Below are positions 12,981 through 25,051 of a stretch of DNA of 64,000 bases, piece after piece. The notes beneath the pieces were generated by a model. It did no database searches. It was not told the DNA's origin and was given only the letters and a program-made list of their open reading frames with translations. Both the position numbers and the translations under genes were made by a program. This DNA is from Cytidiella melzeri (Eukaryota > Basidiomycota > Agaricomycetes > Polyporales > Irpicaceae): assembly GCA_022592445.1 (NCBI GenBank), contig JABYQR010000150.1, positions 39,276-103,275 of the forward strand, given 5' to 3'. Numbering within the stretch: position 1 is the first letter of the stretch; the number at the start of each line of letters is the position of its first letter.

Positions 12981-14394
12981 CTACGACAGTCCTACACGTC
13001 CGTACCACCTACAAGACTTTTGCTCGCAATAAAAACCAAGTCTATGTAGGTCTTCGATGCGGACACCTTTGGCCTGGAGATCTCGCAGTTCATGACGAGC
13101 GCACTCTGCTACAACCTTGCATCGAGGGTCCAAAGGATCTTGATGGTATATGTCAGTCTCGACAGTCCGAAGTCCACTAAAACGGCTGCACACGCTCCGC
13201 AGCCTCGACCAAGAGAATGCACGTATCTCGGCTTCTGTGAGAGAATATCCCAAGTAATGGTAGACGAAACGTAGATGTCGTAATTCGGGTATATTCACGA
13301 GGGCAATTACATTGAGCCCCAGAAGCCAGCCTTGAAGTACAACCTCTGGATGTTGCCTGGGATCGAAATCGTGATCCAAGTATGACGAGTCAACCATCGT
13401 GTGCAGCCGAAACCCATGAAGAATCGTACAGGCCGATAGTCCACTACGCAGTATGCCGATGACCGTATCTCCATCTGTGAAGTGCATGTCAGCAGCTTGT
13501 GACGATTGACGATTGACACAACATACCATCAGGCTGGTTTGTTTCTGAACCCCAACTCCAAGAGAAACTGAGGGCCAACTCGCCGAGGGTGGTGCAAACT
13601 GTGGTGAGCAGTTGGTTCACATGTCGGAGGCCCTCGGAGTCGTAGCAATTGACGGTGAGGCAAGTGAGGTGGCGAAGTGCGTCGAGTCTATGGCAGACGT
13701 TGAAAGCGCCGAAAAGGGGGGACGGGACACTTGTATTGAGCAAAGCTTCCCGGATAAGCAGTTTGCCTGCATCCTCATTCGTTATGTTTCCACTATCCTC
13801 ACGAATATAAGTCTTCGGCAGAAACCCTCCGATATCTGAGAATATCGACAAAAAGTACGATAATCCCTGGTGGCGGGGTAATGGTCTAATCGCGGTGTCT
13901 GTGTAAACAACTTTCTCGAGTTTGTAGTTGCCGCGTAGTGGTTGATCTGTGCGGTCGAGAAGGTTCGAATTGAATGTAAAGTACCGCAAACGAGGCAAGC
14001 AAGCAAGTGTGGCGTCGAGATTGCCCATGTTGAAACTGAGGAATGCAAAGGTGAGTTGTTCGATAAGTCGTGCGATGGAGGGGTTCTCCGAGAGAAAGCG
14101 CAAGAATTCCACCACTATCTTAGAGGGGTAGCGGAAGGGGTACCCTCTCTGTACAGCGTCGGGTGAATGGACTGTGATGCTGCGAAATAGGTACGGGAGT
14201 GCAATCCGGCGCCATCGACGACAAACCAACGTGCACGCAATCCAGTCTTTCTTCTTATGTGATCCGATTTGAGAAGGCTTGCGGGATTCAGATAGGCCAG
14301 CGGCATGGATGATTGAGTCCAGGATCTCTTCCGGAAAGGCTGCGAGCTTTAACCGTTGTTGCGAGTGTATAATGGCGTCGAGCGAGACTGCCAT
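12981..14394 (-). CDS. F-box protein, intact tandem paralogue
   Basis: Two exons (14394-13527, 13474-12981) around a 52-bp intron give 453 aa. The F-box is near the N-terminus (LAAFPEEILDSIIHAAG, then IACTLVCRRWRRIALPYLFR); the rest is leucine-rich with LRR-like strands (LRHLTCLTVNCYD) but no clear repeat count. Its C-terminal half aligns along its length with the neighbouring broken copy, including the same intron position at the codon after ...D-G. The role is probably substrate choice for an SCF E3 ligase; the target is unknown. Such genes are expanded in Agaricomycetes. The start ATG lies just before the F-box. Confidence 0.88.
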
Positions 14395-15515
14395 GTCAAG
14401 CTACTGCTACAGTACAAGTTAGAGGCTTGTGAACATGATATGAGACCTGTAAGCATACCAATTGGCGAATGCCACCGTGGACCTTGCAGTTGTCAGAAGA
14501 TTCTATCGTCTCGCGGAGGATGTGACAATGAGGTTGTAAGCTCTGGAAGCTTTCCGACGCGGTGGAAACGTTATATGCGGAAATAAGCTGGTACTATACA
14601 AGCTACGAGCTGTGTCTCTGCAAGTCGCAGTGAGGAGAGAACAAGTCGCGACGTTGAACTCAAATATTCGTATTCTAGATATTGAAATCGAACTGACCCT
14701 TGGGGTTAGGGTTCCCTAACCGTGGCCTTGGAATGAGCGCCTTGTCCTAACCGTCACCACAAGCCGGGCTACAGTCCAGCTTGAACGATCCGCCTTTGTC
14801 GAACGAATGTTGAGTTTGAGTCGTGAGCTTTCTTCATATTTATGGATGATACAAAGGTCTTACGTCGCCCAGCAGTTAATCTCGGTAGTCAGCACTTGCA
14901 ACACGCAAATGCACACCGTTTGAAACGAAATTATCGCGACCACTCGCACTGAGAGGTTACTCGTTAGGTCGTACTTGAAAGTACATGAGCTGGATGATTT
15001 TATAACAACTCAGAACCCTGGACAGTCCCAATCTAGCTCAGCTCAAAATTGTCGAGAAAAATCAGACAGTACTCGAAGGTTTTCAGCAGAATTCCCTGGT
15101 CCAATGCAACCGTGCATAAGTGCCGCACAAGAAGCGTGCGCATCGTATCAGCCAGCTCCCAGCGTGGATCATGACAGGCTCTAAGAAGCATACTTCCGGC
15201 GCTCTGTCAAGACCATTGATTGAACGTCCCAAGTTCTTGTCCGCTACTTTACAAGGTACTTGATGTGTCGTATCACCAAAGGAGACGTGACCGGTTGCGA
15301 TTGCGCAAATCGTGTACTGTTTTTCAGGCATGGCCCGTTCAGTCTCTCCCTTGTCGGTATTGGCCCAAAATTACCACGAAGAACCAGTGGGCTGATGAAT
15401 GGACATGTGCGACTTTGACTCTGTTGTAAACCTTCTGAGGCGCTCGTTATATAAGGTACGATGGAAACGATAGCTTACTCTCCCACCCTCTTCACGAGCT
15501 TGGCTCAATACATTC
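14395..15515. other. Intergenic, no gene seen
   Basis: Separates the minus-strand F-box pair from the plus-strand P450. It contains a short palindrome with TTAGGG/CCCTAA at about 14703-14720 and the P450 core promoter. No ORF is supported. Confidence 0.5.
15448..15455 (+). promoter_or_regulatory. TATA box of the P450 gene
   Basis: TATATAAG 68 bp before the ATG at 15516. Confidence 0.6.
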
Positions 15516-17636
15516 ATGTATCTATTCACTCAAACAGCTGCATTATCCCTTGTTGTTGCGAGTTTTGTGAGTACTTTTGGTCGTGTTAGGGCTTTGATGT
15601 GCTGACCCATATCTATAGGCGACGTATATTATATTCAAGCGATACGAGCCTGGGCATGTCGCAGTGGTTGCGCTATTGCTGTTGGCAGTGCCGACTGCGC
15701 TTGTGCCGCTCATGAAGCACCACTTCTCGACTACCCTTGCGGCTGTTTCGACAACATACGTCACTTACTGGTCGCTCATTCTCACGTTCACTGTTGCTTA
15801 CCGAGTCTCGCCCTTTCACCCTCTTGCCAAATATCCGGGACCTCTGTTGTGTAAGGTTTCGAAAGGATGGTTTGCCTACGTTGTCGCTACAGGTGGTAAA
15901 GCCCATCTTTATGTCCATGAACTCCACCGGCAGTATGACTCGGACGTCATACGCATAGGTATATCAGATCAAATATGCGAGCAGCTAGCTTTTCAATGAG
16001 TTTTCCTTTATCAGGGCCGAATGAGCTCTCGATCACCAACAGTGGAATTATCACTGCCGTCCTTGGAGCCAAAGGACTTCCTAGAGGACCATGTACGTAT
16101 TTCGTGCTCCAATCTTCGCCGACGTCAGCTGAACTGTTCTCGTACCAGACTATGATACCCGTAGACATGAAGCTGGAGTCAGTTTGGATGGTCTCCGAGA
16201 TCAGGCTCTACACGCGATGCGTCGACGACCTTGGGCAAGAGGAATGAATAGTGCCAGTATGAAGTACTATGAGGAGCTTGTCAAAAGCACGGTCGGTGAT
16301 CTTGTTGCTGCTATCCATCAACGCAAAGGAGAGGTTATCAATATCTCACAGTGGATGACGTTCTTTGGGTGAGTCTTGTTTACTCCAATGTCGAGGTGGT
16401 CTGATCTCAACATCAACCTTCATTCTTGAGATTCGATTTTATGGGTCGTATGGCGTAGGTTGTACCGTTCTGTCGCTCTGCTTGGCTGACCGCGCCGCAG
16501 ATTTACTTACGACTACGGAATGATCAAGCATGGTCGCGATACCCATAATCTTTCTCATCTAATTGAGAACGCCTTAATGTGAGTTAACAACTCATATACA
16601 TATACAGCCAGCCTATTTGACAACTTTCTGCTCTCCCAGTGAAGCGGCTTGGATGTCTCATCTCCCATGGGCACTTCCTTTTCTCCAGCATTTTCCCGGT
16701 GCAACAAAATCCTGGGACAAGATTAAGGTTGTCGGCGAACAAACTGTGAAATCGCGAGTGGCTGCCGGCTCGGTAGAGAAGGACCTGTTTTATCATCTCG
16801 TACGCCGTCATGGATGCTGGATATTGCATAGTCTTGACCCGCATCATATAGACCGATGAGGAAGGTCTCGAGCCCGTGCGTCCCACTCTTGAGCTTTGCG
16901 CGACAGACGGGCAGCTCGCAGTTGTTGTACGTATCAGCTTCTGCAAATGTTGCTCAAGTCCACAAAGCTGATGTACACGTAACAGGCTGGCTCAGACACC
17001 GCTGCTACCGCGCTCAGCCACTTATGGTACTTTCTACTCACACAGCCAACATACCTTGTTCGGCTACGTAAGGAAGTAGACGAAGCATATCCTCACGGCG
17101 TAGACTCGACCAGGGACATCGCAAAGCAAGTAAACATGCCCTACCTCAATGCATGTATCAATGAGGCTCTTCGTCTCTACCCGCCCGTTTTGACTGGCCT
17201 CCAACGTCGGGTAGAAGAAGCGACTGGAGGTCGAATGGTCGGCCCTCACTTCATTCCAGAGGGTACACAGGTGTCTCCCTGGGCGTACGCAGTCCATCGG
17301 GATCCACGCCACTACTCGCCTTTTCCAGACTCGTTCTGGCCTGATCGGTGGCTCACACAGGAAATGTACGTCCTGCCGACTGGGGACATCATCTCTCAGG
17401 ATAGGGTCACGACCAACCGCGAAATGTTCTTGGCGTTCTCTCAGGGCCCAATGGTGTGCGTGGGGAAGAATGTTGCGATGATGGAGATGCGCGCGGTGGT
17501 CTGTGCAGTCGTGCAGCATTTTGATATCGAAGTTGCGGATCAGGCGTGCTTCGACTCGTATGAAAGGGACATATACGAGATCTTTGTCACAAAACGCGGA
17601 ACGCTGCCCGTTCGTCTCACTGCCCACGGCCAATAA
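15516..17636 (+). CDS. Cytochrome P450 monooxygenase, membrane-anchored
   Basis: Nine exons (15516-15566, 15619-15958, 16015-16092, 16149-16368, 16431-16454, 16501-16578, 16640-16799, 16852-16926, 16986-17636) close in phase to 558 aa; exon 5 is only 24 nt. The N-terminus has several hydrophobic segments, more than one usual anchor. Diagnostic parts are the proline hinge HPLAKYPGP, the I-helix AGSDTAATAL, the K-helix ExxR (E402-R405, EALR), and the heme loop FSQGPMVCVGKN with ligand Cys500. It resembles basidiomycete P450s annotated as tryprostatin-hydroxylase-like; the substrate is unknown. A decayed copy of its 3' end lies beyond the neighbouring kinase gene at about 21075-21291, so the locus once held at least two related P450s. 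Confidence 0.92.
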
Positions 17637-18113
17637 ATGGATTTTCTCAGTACGAAGAACAGATGCCGTCGCAGGATGGTCGGCGCAATAAACCCGAAGG
17701 CTTGAGCGATCGTCGCTCAGGTGGCTTGTGCGTGTTAGCTGCGGTCCTGAATTTTGATGTACATATTACTGCCACCGATACCCCCCATGCTCCTAACGCA
17801 CAGCGATGCAGCATGTTAGGCTCTAAAGACTTGACTCGATGAAAGTCTAATACAACCAGCGAGGCCAACGCCACATTAGACGCCAGAGCAGGCCGAATAT
17901 GGCTACGCGGATCAAAAGATCGAGATTCAACTACCATTCGCACGACCAACTGCCTAATCGGGCGTTACTTCAAGTTGAACACGCCCATTGTTCACCTTAA
18001 ATCTGACTCACACACAGACACCGGCTCTGATCCACGAGACGTCTTCGCCCAAACTCTCGAACATATAAAGACCGCAAAATGTCTTCCGAGTGCCTCTCAG
18101 AGTACTCAGCATC
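17637..18113. other. Intergenic with FunK1 promoter
   Basis: No gene is supported. TATAAAG at 18064-18070 lies about 50 bp before the FunK1 start codon. Confidence 0.5.
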
Positions 18114-20889
18114 ATGGGTACGAACACCGTCCTCCCTTCCACTCCTACTAAGGCTCACTCTGGCTCTAATCCTCACCTCGGTCTCTCCGGCCACACTCCT
18201 GTTGTTCTCAAACGCGGATCACGTCACTATGGGTGGGGAAACGTTGATCAGTCGCGCACCGACGTGACGAGGGACTTAGGACCTTCTATCCACGAGCTGC
18301 CGTACCAATTCTTCCAGGATTATATCCTCCCTCCTCTCCACAAGGACGTAGACGTACCGGCCGTCATTCGCCGGCTGAAGAACAGTGGCGGTATTACCAA
18401 GGCTGGGCGTTGGAAGGGGTTTAATCAGGACCCTCACAAGTTCTCAGCTAAGAGTTCGTCACGGTCCGACAAGACCCCACAAGCAGAGAATCACGTCTTC
18501 GCTAAGCTCGCCCCCGTCATCGAGAATATCGTTCAACAATCTGGTTGCTCTGAGGCGGAACCGATTGTGGTGTACGAGACCTTACCCAATAGCAACCCCA
18601 TCTGCTGCTTCGACGACAAGAGAGGAAAACCCGACGGGTGGCTGATCTTCAACCGCCACGTGCGCTTCCTTGAAGATCGCCGAGACAGGCGACGCTATTG
18701 GCGCGACGTTGCCACACCTGCGGAGTTCAAGCTACGGGATACCCGAGATGACTTGCAGGACGTAAGTATCACCACCATCTGCGCTAAGGCCACCGCACTA
18801 ACTCGAAACACATCACAGGATGTAAACAAGATATGCTGGAACATGCACCAGGTCATGCAAGAAGATCCCCGCCGTCGCTTCGTCTTCGCTTTCACGATTG
18901 AGAACACCCAAATGCGCGTGTGGATGGCCAACAGATCGGAGGTCGTTGTCTCCGAACCGTTTAACTTTATCAAGGCAAGTCAGTGCAGCCCTCGCCACAT
19001 GCATTTTTTACTGACGCGTCGCTTGCAGGACCACGAGAAGTTCATTCACTTCTTCCTATCCCAGACGTACGCCCAGGAGCACGAGCTCGGAATCGACACC
19101 ACGATGACCATGGTCGCGGCAGAGGAAACCAAAATCCCAACGTACGACATCACAGTGCGCGTCGTGGAAACCACTGGGGAGGGACAGAACAAAGTGGAGA
19201 CAGTCGAGGATCGAGTATTTCGAACAAAGTACCTGATCAACGGAGACGGAGCGAAGTCTCTTCGCGGGAGAGGCACGCGCATTTGGAAGGTGCAGGAAGT
19301 GGAGGGTGGGGAGGAGGACGCTGATTCTTCAGGCGTGTTGAAAGACGTTTGGGTGGACGAGGATCGACAGCGAGAAGGAGATATTCTCGAGGAGATCAGG
19401 GATCAGCCCAATCTTAACGATACAGACAGTGAAGAGTTGAAGCGGCTACTTCTCACGCCTATTGCTAGAGGCGACGTTTTCATCGACGGAGTCTGTGACG
19501 ACACACGTACTCTTATCACCCGCGGTGCTACCATCCCGGAGAATTCGAAGAGGTTCCACTTGGACATTCCTCTGAGCCACCAGCCTTCGCATGCTCGCAC
19601 GACAGTCACCGCTGACATCCCTGTCACTGGAAATATATTTCTGCCTGCGCCCACCGAAAGGATTCAGAGGCTGGTCAAATACCATCGCAAACGTCACTAT
19701 CGGATCGTCTTCAAAGAAGAATGCAAGCCGCTGTCTAAGGCGACGTCGTTACTACAAGTGTTCTCAGCACTTTTCAGCATAACAATTGGTGAGCCGTTTA
19801 TTAGCTCTAGTATGTTTTCTCCACCCCTGAAGGTTGTCCGGGACAGGACTCCGTGTCATTCACACGAATGGATCAGGCTGGGTGCATAGGGACATCAGTG
19901 CTGGTAACATTCTCATCCTGGAGGGACCAAATGTGAACAAAGCGAAGTTATCGGATCTAGAGTATGCGAAGCGGCTAGATACAGGTGGCAAGCATGAGGT
20001 TCGCACGGTGAGTTATGTCCATTGAAGCTCCCATACAACGCTCACGCTATACCAGGGAACGGCAAATTTCATGTCGGTCGAAGTCGACGCAGGAACATAC
20101 CTCTTTAGCTCTACACTCCAACGCCCCCAGCGCTCGAAAGCGAAGGCGAACGCAGACCACTTGGCATTTAGACGGCAGCTCGACCAGAGGGCTCTTACAG
20201 ATAAAGTCGGTCGGCGTGACCAGTCGATACTGCACCAGAAGCCTAACGAATTTTCATACAATCCCATCCACGATCTCGAGTCTATTTGGTGGATTGCTGT
20301 GTACTTTGTGGTCAACAAGGAAACCTCGATAGCAGCTCGAGACAACCAGGGCACCGCGGATGAAAACCAGGCAGGGGTTGACACCCGTCTTACCGAGAAA
20401 CAGCTCCTGTATGCCAGGAGCCTTTTTTATGGTGCCAAAGCCAGAAGTGACGCTGTCAGTATCCCGCACACCACCGACAATCCTCTCGACAACCACTTGC
20501 GTGGCCTGCCCTCACATCTTTCCCTCGTCTGTACGGAGCTCATCGAGCTGAGGCAGGCACTGCGTACGCACTACGCTACAATCGAGTCACCGGAATTCAA
20601 CATTGACAAGATGGTTTGCGACGAGCTCTACGAAGACTTCATGCAGGCCTTCCAGTTTATCATTGTAGCCCTATACGAGCAAGACGTCACTGTGCGGGCC
20701 CTACCGGCTTTTACCAGAGAGGAAGCACCAGTGGAGTCGCATGATAAGCAGGCCGCAAAGACCGACGATGGGGATGTGGATGGAAGTGTCAGTAGTACGG
20801 GGACCAAGCGTAGGAACCAGGAGGAAGCGGAGTCGTCGTCTGCTCCGAAGAGGCAGAGGCCAGCCACCAGATCTCAGGCGAACAAGTAG
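18114..20889 (+). CDS. FunK1-type protein kinase
   Basis: Five exons (18114-18761, 18819-18974, 19029-19788, 19847-20007, 20056-20889) give 852 aa. FunK1 is a kinase family expanded in multicellular fungi, of unknown targets. The catalytic loop is WVHRDISAGNILI (HRD at 535-537) and the Mg-binding motif is a DLEYAK variant (D558), as usual in this family. The block after it (GTANFMSVEV, then HDLESIWWIAVY) is also typical. The C-terminus carries a basic KRQRPATRSQ tail that may be a nuclear signal. Introns 1 and 2 are multiples of three without stops (57 and 54 bp), so retention would stay in frame. Intron 2 has a GC donor (AAG|GCAAGT); no GT alternative keeps phase. Start: first ATG in frame after the TATA-like box; a second ATG at 18079 is in another frame. 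Confidence 0.9.
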
Positions 20890-21074
20890 TAGGTGCCTGA
20901 GAAGTCAGCGCCTGCGACGGAGTCCCAAGGTAAGATCGGACCACTACTTAGCTTTTGTCATCCTGTGCTGTAGTACCTTCACCATACGCTCTTCGATATA
21001 TTGGTCACATACTTCAGTCTGTATAGGTATTCCAAGTCCAAAATTCATTCTTCGTTGTTCCTGACACTATACCA

Positions 21075-21291
21075 ATGCGAATACAATTGCGACTGGCCAT
21101 GGATACATCGTTCCTCATGGCAAATTTGTGACTGCTTGACTGTGAGTCATTCGTTGTCGCAGCGTTCTTCGAGAAGATGCGCGCGGATATGCAGCATTCT
21201 GTCATTGAAATGGCGGCTCAGGAGTACTTTGACTCGTAGGAGAGTGCTATATACGAGATCTTGGTCACGAAATGCGTGACGTTGCCCCGTA
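21075..21291 (+). pseudogene. Relic of a P450 3' end
   Basis: About 120 bases at 21171-21291 align with the last coding part of the P450 at 17485-17610, sharing ATGCGCGCGG, TGCAGCATT, ACTCGTA(T/G)GA, TATACGAGATCTT and GTCACGAAA. Translated, YFDS-stop-ESAIYEILVTK matches CFDSYERDIYEIFVTK of the intact enzyme. About 11 bases are missing near the start and an in-frame TAG replaces Tyr. Just upstream, IATGHGYIVPHGKFVT resembles the P450 segment EATGGRMVGPHFIPEGT. The heme loop itself is gone. This is a dead fragment of a tandem P450 paralogue. Confidence 0.8.
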
Positions 21292-21543
21292 GTAGCTCAT
21301 TGTAGCGATAATATAGCACTGGAAGAAACCAGAGATACATGGACCATTTCCATTTCACGAGAAAGTTACTCGTTATGACGTCTAGATGTACAGCGCACGT
21401 ACACAGAACACCCACGCGTTATGTAGCGAATACACTAGTACAAAAACATTGATGTGAATATAGAGCCGCGGGAGGATGGGAGCAGTGAGCCGCAGTACAA
21501 CAGAGAAGAGAATGTAGCCTGATGGAGGGTTGACTCCATGGGT

Positions 21544-22590
21544 CTATGAAGGGGCGTGAAACCGAGGCATACGAAGGAGGTTGAACGCGGAAGAGAATCG
21601 AGGGAGTGTCACAGGGTCATCTTTCGTTTTGTCCTTGGCAGGATGTGTGAGCAAGCGAGGTAAGACGTCTACCTCCTCGTTGTCAGAGTACGACGAATCG
21701 GAGTCTGAGTCTTTCGATGGAGAGCGTATGTGTGCATCTACGTGCATAGATGACGACGGAGGTGTAGCGGGGAGGGACTCGGTAAATTCAGAGTCGTCCG
21801 AGTACGTGGAGGAGTCGGAGTCTGCACGGTGACGGAAAGTGGTCCGCACGGCTGCAGTAGAGAGTCGAGGGCTAGATATACGCAAGTGGGGGGTCCAGGA
21901 ACGATGCAATGATGTGAGCGCCTTGTAATGGACGAGTATGTCTGACTCGGACATGCGCATCTCAAAGTCGAGGACGTCCAGGAATTCGCGCTCGATGCGA
22001 CCAATGTCCCGTCTGTTAAACAGGCTCGTGCACATCGACCAATGAACGTTTTTCAGTGTCGAATCGTTGAGATACTAGAGCACAATCCCAGCGTAAGTCA
22101 CCCGTGAGAGGTTTGTTGTCGAAACAACCTACCTTGTTGGAACAGATGAGAGCTCCGAGAAAAACTCTTTCGCACGCCCACTCCTCGACGGAAAGTTGCA
22201 GGTGCGGCTTCGCACGGTCGAGATACACGAGTGTACCCAGTATACCAGGCATCTGAATGCCAGCTCTGTCGATGACTTGCTTTGCAAACCCGGCGAACTC
22301 TGCTGCAGCCGAGCGACGACGAGAATTTGGACGACCGCGTGTAGAGCTAAAGGGGCAGCGCCCCAATGCGAAGTTTACCACGTCAATAACACAGTCGACA
22401 ACGTGCTCTGTAAGCGCAGTTTAGAATAAGCTTTCAGTGGGAAAACAATAATGGAGCGAGTGTACGTACCGATGAGAGCCTGGGATACGTCGATGTCGAG
22501 CATCTCCATGATGGCTGGAGAGTGGAGAGATGGGTCGATGAGACTTGCACCGTGAATGCAAGGAGCGTGGTAGTCAGCGCTCTGTGCCAT
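21544..22590 (-). CDS. Pcl/Pho80-type cyclin
   Basis: Three exons (22590-22470, 22407-22133, 22074-21544) give 308 aa. The cyclin box follows the fungal PCL pattern: GTLVYLDRAKPHL, SVEEWACERVFLGALICSNKYL, NDSTLKNVHW and FNRRDIGRIEREFLDVLDFEM. Such cyclins bind Pho85-like CDKs and link phosphate, glycogen or cell-cycle signals to kinase activity. The C-terminal third is Ser/Asp-rich and disordered (repeated SDSD and SDDSE), probably phosphorylated. Start: the ATG at 22590 opens the only phase-consistent first exon. Both introns are 58-62 bp. Confidence 0.9.
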
Positions 22591-23350
22591 GAGTGATAGC
22601 TACTGCTCTACTGCTAGTCCGACTTGGCTGGGCTTCTTTTCGCGACCTAAAGGGTATAGACCTCAGTCTACGAAGGGGGAGAAGAGCGACGAGATAACAT
22701 CTGCAACTGGATGCGAAGTTTTATACACTTGTGTGGGAGTAGTATAGATGTATGGCCGGATGGATTGTCGCCTGTGGTCCCTGGAGATCCGGTTCGACGA
22801 TTGCCCTGTGCAGCGGCTCGGGGTGGGGGAGGGAGAGAGAGAGAGAGAAAGCTGGGAGTAGCCCACGCCAACTCTCGACATCGCGACGAAGTTTTTATTT
22901 GAAGTCGCATTCACTCGATGTCAAACAGAAGACAACCGATAATCTGTCGGAAGCTATGCGACATGCTGAGGAATGCTTGGGGGTCTTGGAAAGCATGTGA
23001 GTAAGGTTACGCGGTGCATATGCCGTTTTCGTGTAATCAATGCGGTACTCGAGTCTACCATCGGGCATGTTGATCTAGCAGGAGTAAACTCCCTCCCCGA
23101 CGTCTTCCCCATCGGGCAATCCGGCGGCTGCCACGTGAGGACTGGGGTTACCTTTGTGGCGTACTGCTCGGCGAGGAAGATATAAGTATTAGAAAGGTAG
23201 AAAGGTAGATATTATATCAACACTCACCTTACCTAGAAAGCTGTGCATTCCAGTCTTGCCACTGGAGGTTCCTGGGTAAGCAATGTACAATTACCAAACT
23301 ACGAATAAGGTACTATCGATACAAACGTAGTAGTATAATGATATCCATTT
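22591..23350. other. Intergenic, no gene seen
   Basis: Between two minus-strand genes. A purine-rich run (GAGAGAGAGAGAGA) near 22832-22848 and a short AAAGGTAG repeat near 23195-23209 are the only patterns noted. Confidence 0.5.
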
Positions 23351-25051
23351 CTAGGCAGCAGTTTCGTTTGAGCCTACGGGTTCAAACCTCACCCTCACCT
23401 CTGCAATCTCCTTCTTTGCGCGTTTCAGCGTACGCTCGATATCTGCCCCTAACGCGCTCGTGTCCTCTGTGTTCATCGAACCCGGGACTTTGGCAGTAAG
23501 GTCGACAAACATCAGAGCGCCGGCGCGCATCGCGCGAAGGTCCTTGACAGCCAGGAGAGCCCGGTCGCTGGGTGACTTCGAAGCTTCTTTAGAGAGTAAG
23601 AGTGGATCAAGGGCACGAACGAGTGTTTGCCGCGTGGACAGGCTAACTCCTGCGTCTGTCAACTGTTTGAACGAGCCCAGCATGATACCCCATCCCTGCT
23701 GGACGATGAGAAACGACACTAGAAGGCCTGCGTATACCGAGGGTCCATCAGGTGGGCTAGACGTGATGATGTGCGGACGGCACTTACCTCCGAGCTGGTC
23801 CAGAGGCAGATGAGGCCACCACCACGTCCCGAGAATGGCTACGAGGGCTACCATACTCGACCACGCATCGCTTCGGTGATGAAGAGCGTTAGCATATAGC
23901 ACTGGACTACGCTCCTCGTCTGCCACCTTCTTCGTCGCGCGATACAGCAACTCCTTCGCCAAAACACCGATGGCGGCAAACCATGCTGCGTTCGGGTCCA
24001 ACGCGTGTCCGTGCGAATGGCCGTGATCGAGCCCCGCGGCAGATACATTCTGCGCGACCTCGGTGACATTAACCAGGATCTCCTGTAAAGCGCCCGCAGG
24101 AAGGGTAGCAGCGGTATGTGACAGCGAGTGTACGAGCAACGACAAGGAGTGCAGACCTAAGCCCAGTGCACCGCCTGTCAGCAGGAGCGACACGGCAGCT
24201 GTACCTATGACCTCGAATTTTCCAAAGCCATATGGGTACTTGTCTGTCGGCGGTTGTCGCGAAAGCTTCCAGCAAACCAAGGTAATAACATCCCCAATGA
24301 TATCTATAGTTTGAAATCAACCTTTGGTGTTCGTGGACGCGAGTGCACAGGATGAGAGACACGTACCGCCAGCTGTGTGACCTGCATCGGCGAGTAGGGA
24401 CGCCGAGTTCATGTACCATCCTGCCGCACCTTTCGACACGGTCAATCCCACGTTCGAGGCTAGTCCTACCAGCGTTATTCGACTGCCTCTGTCCCCTGTA
24501 CGATAGCTCTGTTAGAATTTAAGATTATGCAGAGTATGGACACTGGTGCGCGAACCTGCTCCGCTCAATGCCGCCACGACCTTGTCTGCATCCCCAGTGC
24601 CTCCTTCTCCGTGAGTGTGCGCGTGGCCGAACGATCCCAAGACGGAATGTGAGTGTGAATGTGAGTGACTCGGACTGATGTCATTCTCATGCTCGTGCTC
24701 GTTGTTGTTCTCCTGTTCGTGTTCACGGACTCCCAGTCCATCCACCCGCCTCTCCGGTTCTTTCCCCTTTGCCGACGTCGTGTGCGATCGTCTCGAGCTG
24801 AGAGTTGCCATTTGCGTCGTAGTAGAGGATAGAACGAGATGCAGACGTTTCGGCCACTGCTTTCTACGGTTACCGCTACCAGTAGGACACGTTCGCAGAA
24901 CTGCCGGACTGACGTGGATGTCGTACTGTCCGGCGAGCGCGGTTGGACTTCGGGATTTTGAGGATAGATGCCTGGTCAGCTTCGAATAGAGCGTCGTTGT
25001 CGTCGTGTGCCCGCTGCAGGACGCTAGACCATGGGCTGGTCGAAGGAACAT
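23351..25051 (-). CDS. Cation diffusion facilitator, mitochondrial MMT type
   Basis: Four exons (25051-24556, 24495-24367, 24303-23788, 23727-23351) give 505 aa. Typical CDF parts are NSASLLADAGHTAGD (the TM2 metal site with H and D), KYPYGFGKFE after TM3, a His-rich loop (HGHSHGHALDPN), and ANALHHRSDAWSS in TM5 with the second HxxxD-like site, then a cytosolic C-terminal domain. The first 165 residues are Ser/Arg/Lys-rich with a mitochondrial-presequence look and end in another His run (HSHSHSHS, HAHTH). The pattern fits Mmt1/Mmt2-like exporters that move iron or another divalent metal across the inner mitochondrial membrane. The ATG at 25051 is the first in-frame ATG; the open frame continues upstream without one. 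Confidence 0.9.

Noticed and set aside
14700..14722. TTAGGG/CCCTAA palindrome
   Set aside because: One copy each way only; no array, so not an internal telomere or fusion scar.
10021..17636. Secondary-metabolite cluster formed by the AsaB-like gene and the P450
   Set aside because: 4.5 kb apart with F-box genes between, and no synthase, synthetase, cyclase or transporter nearby.
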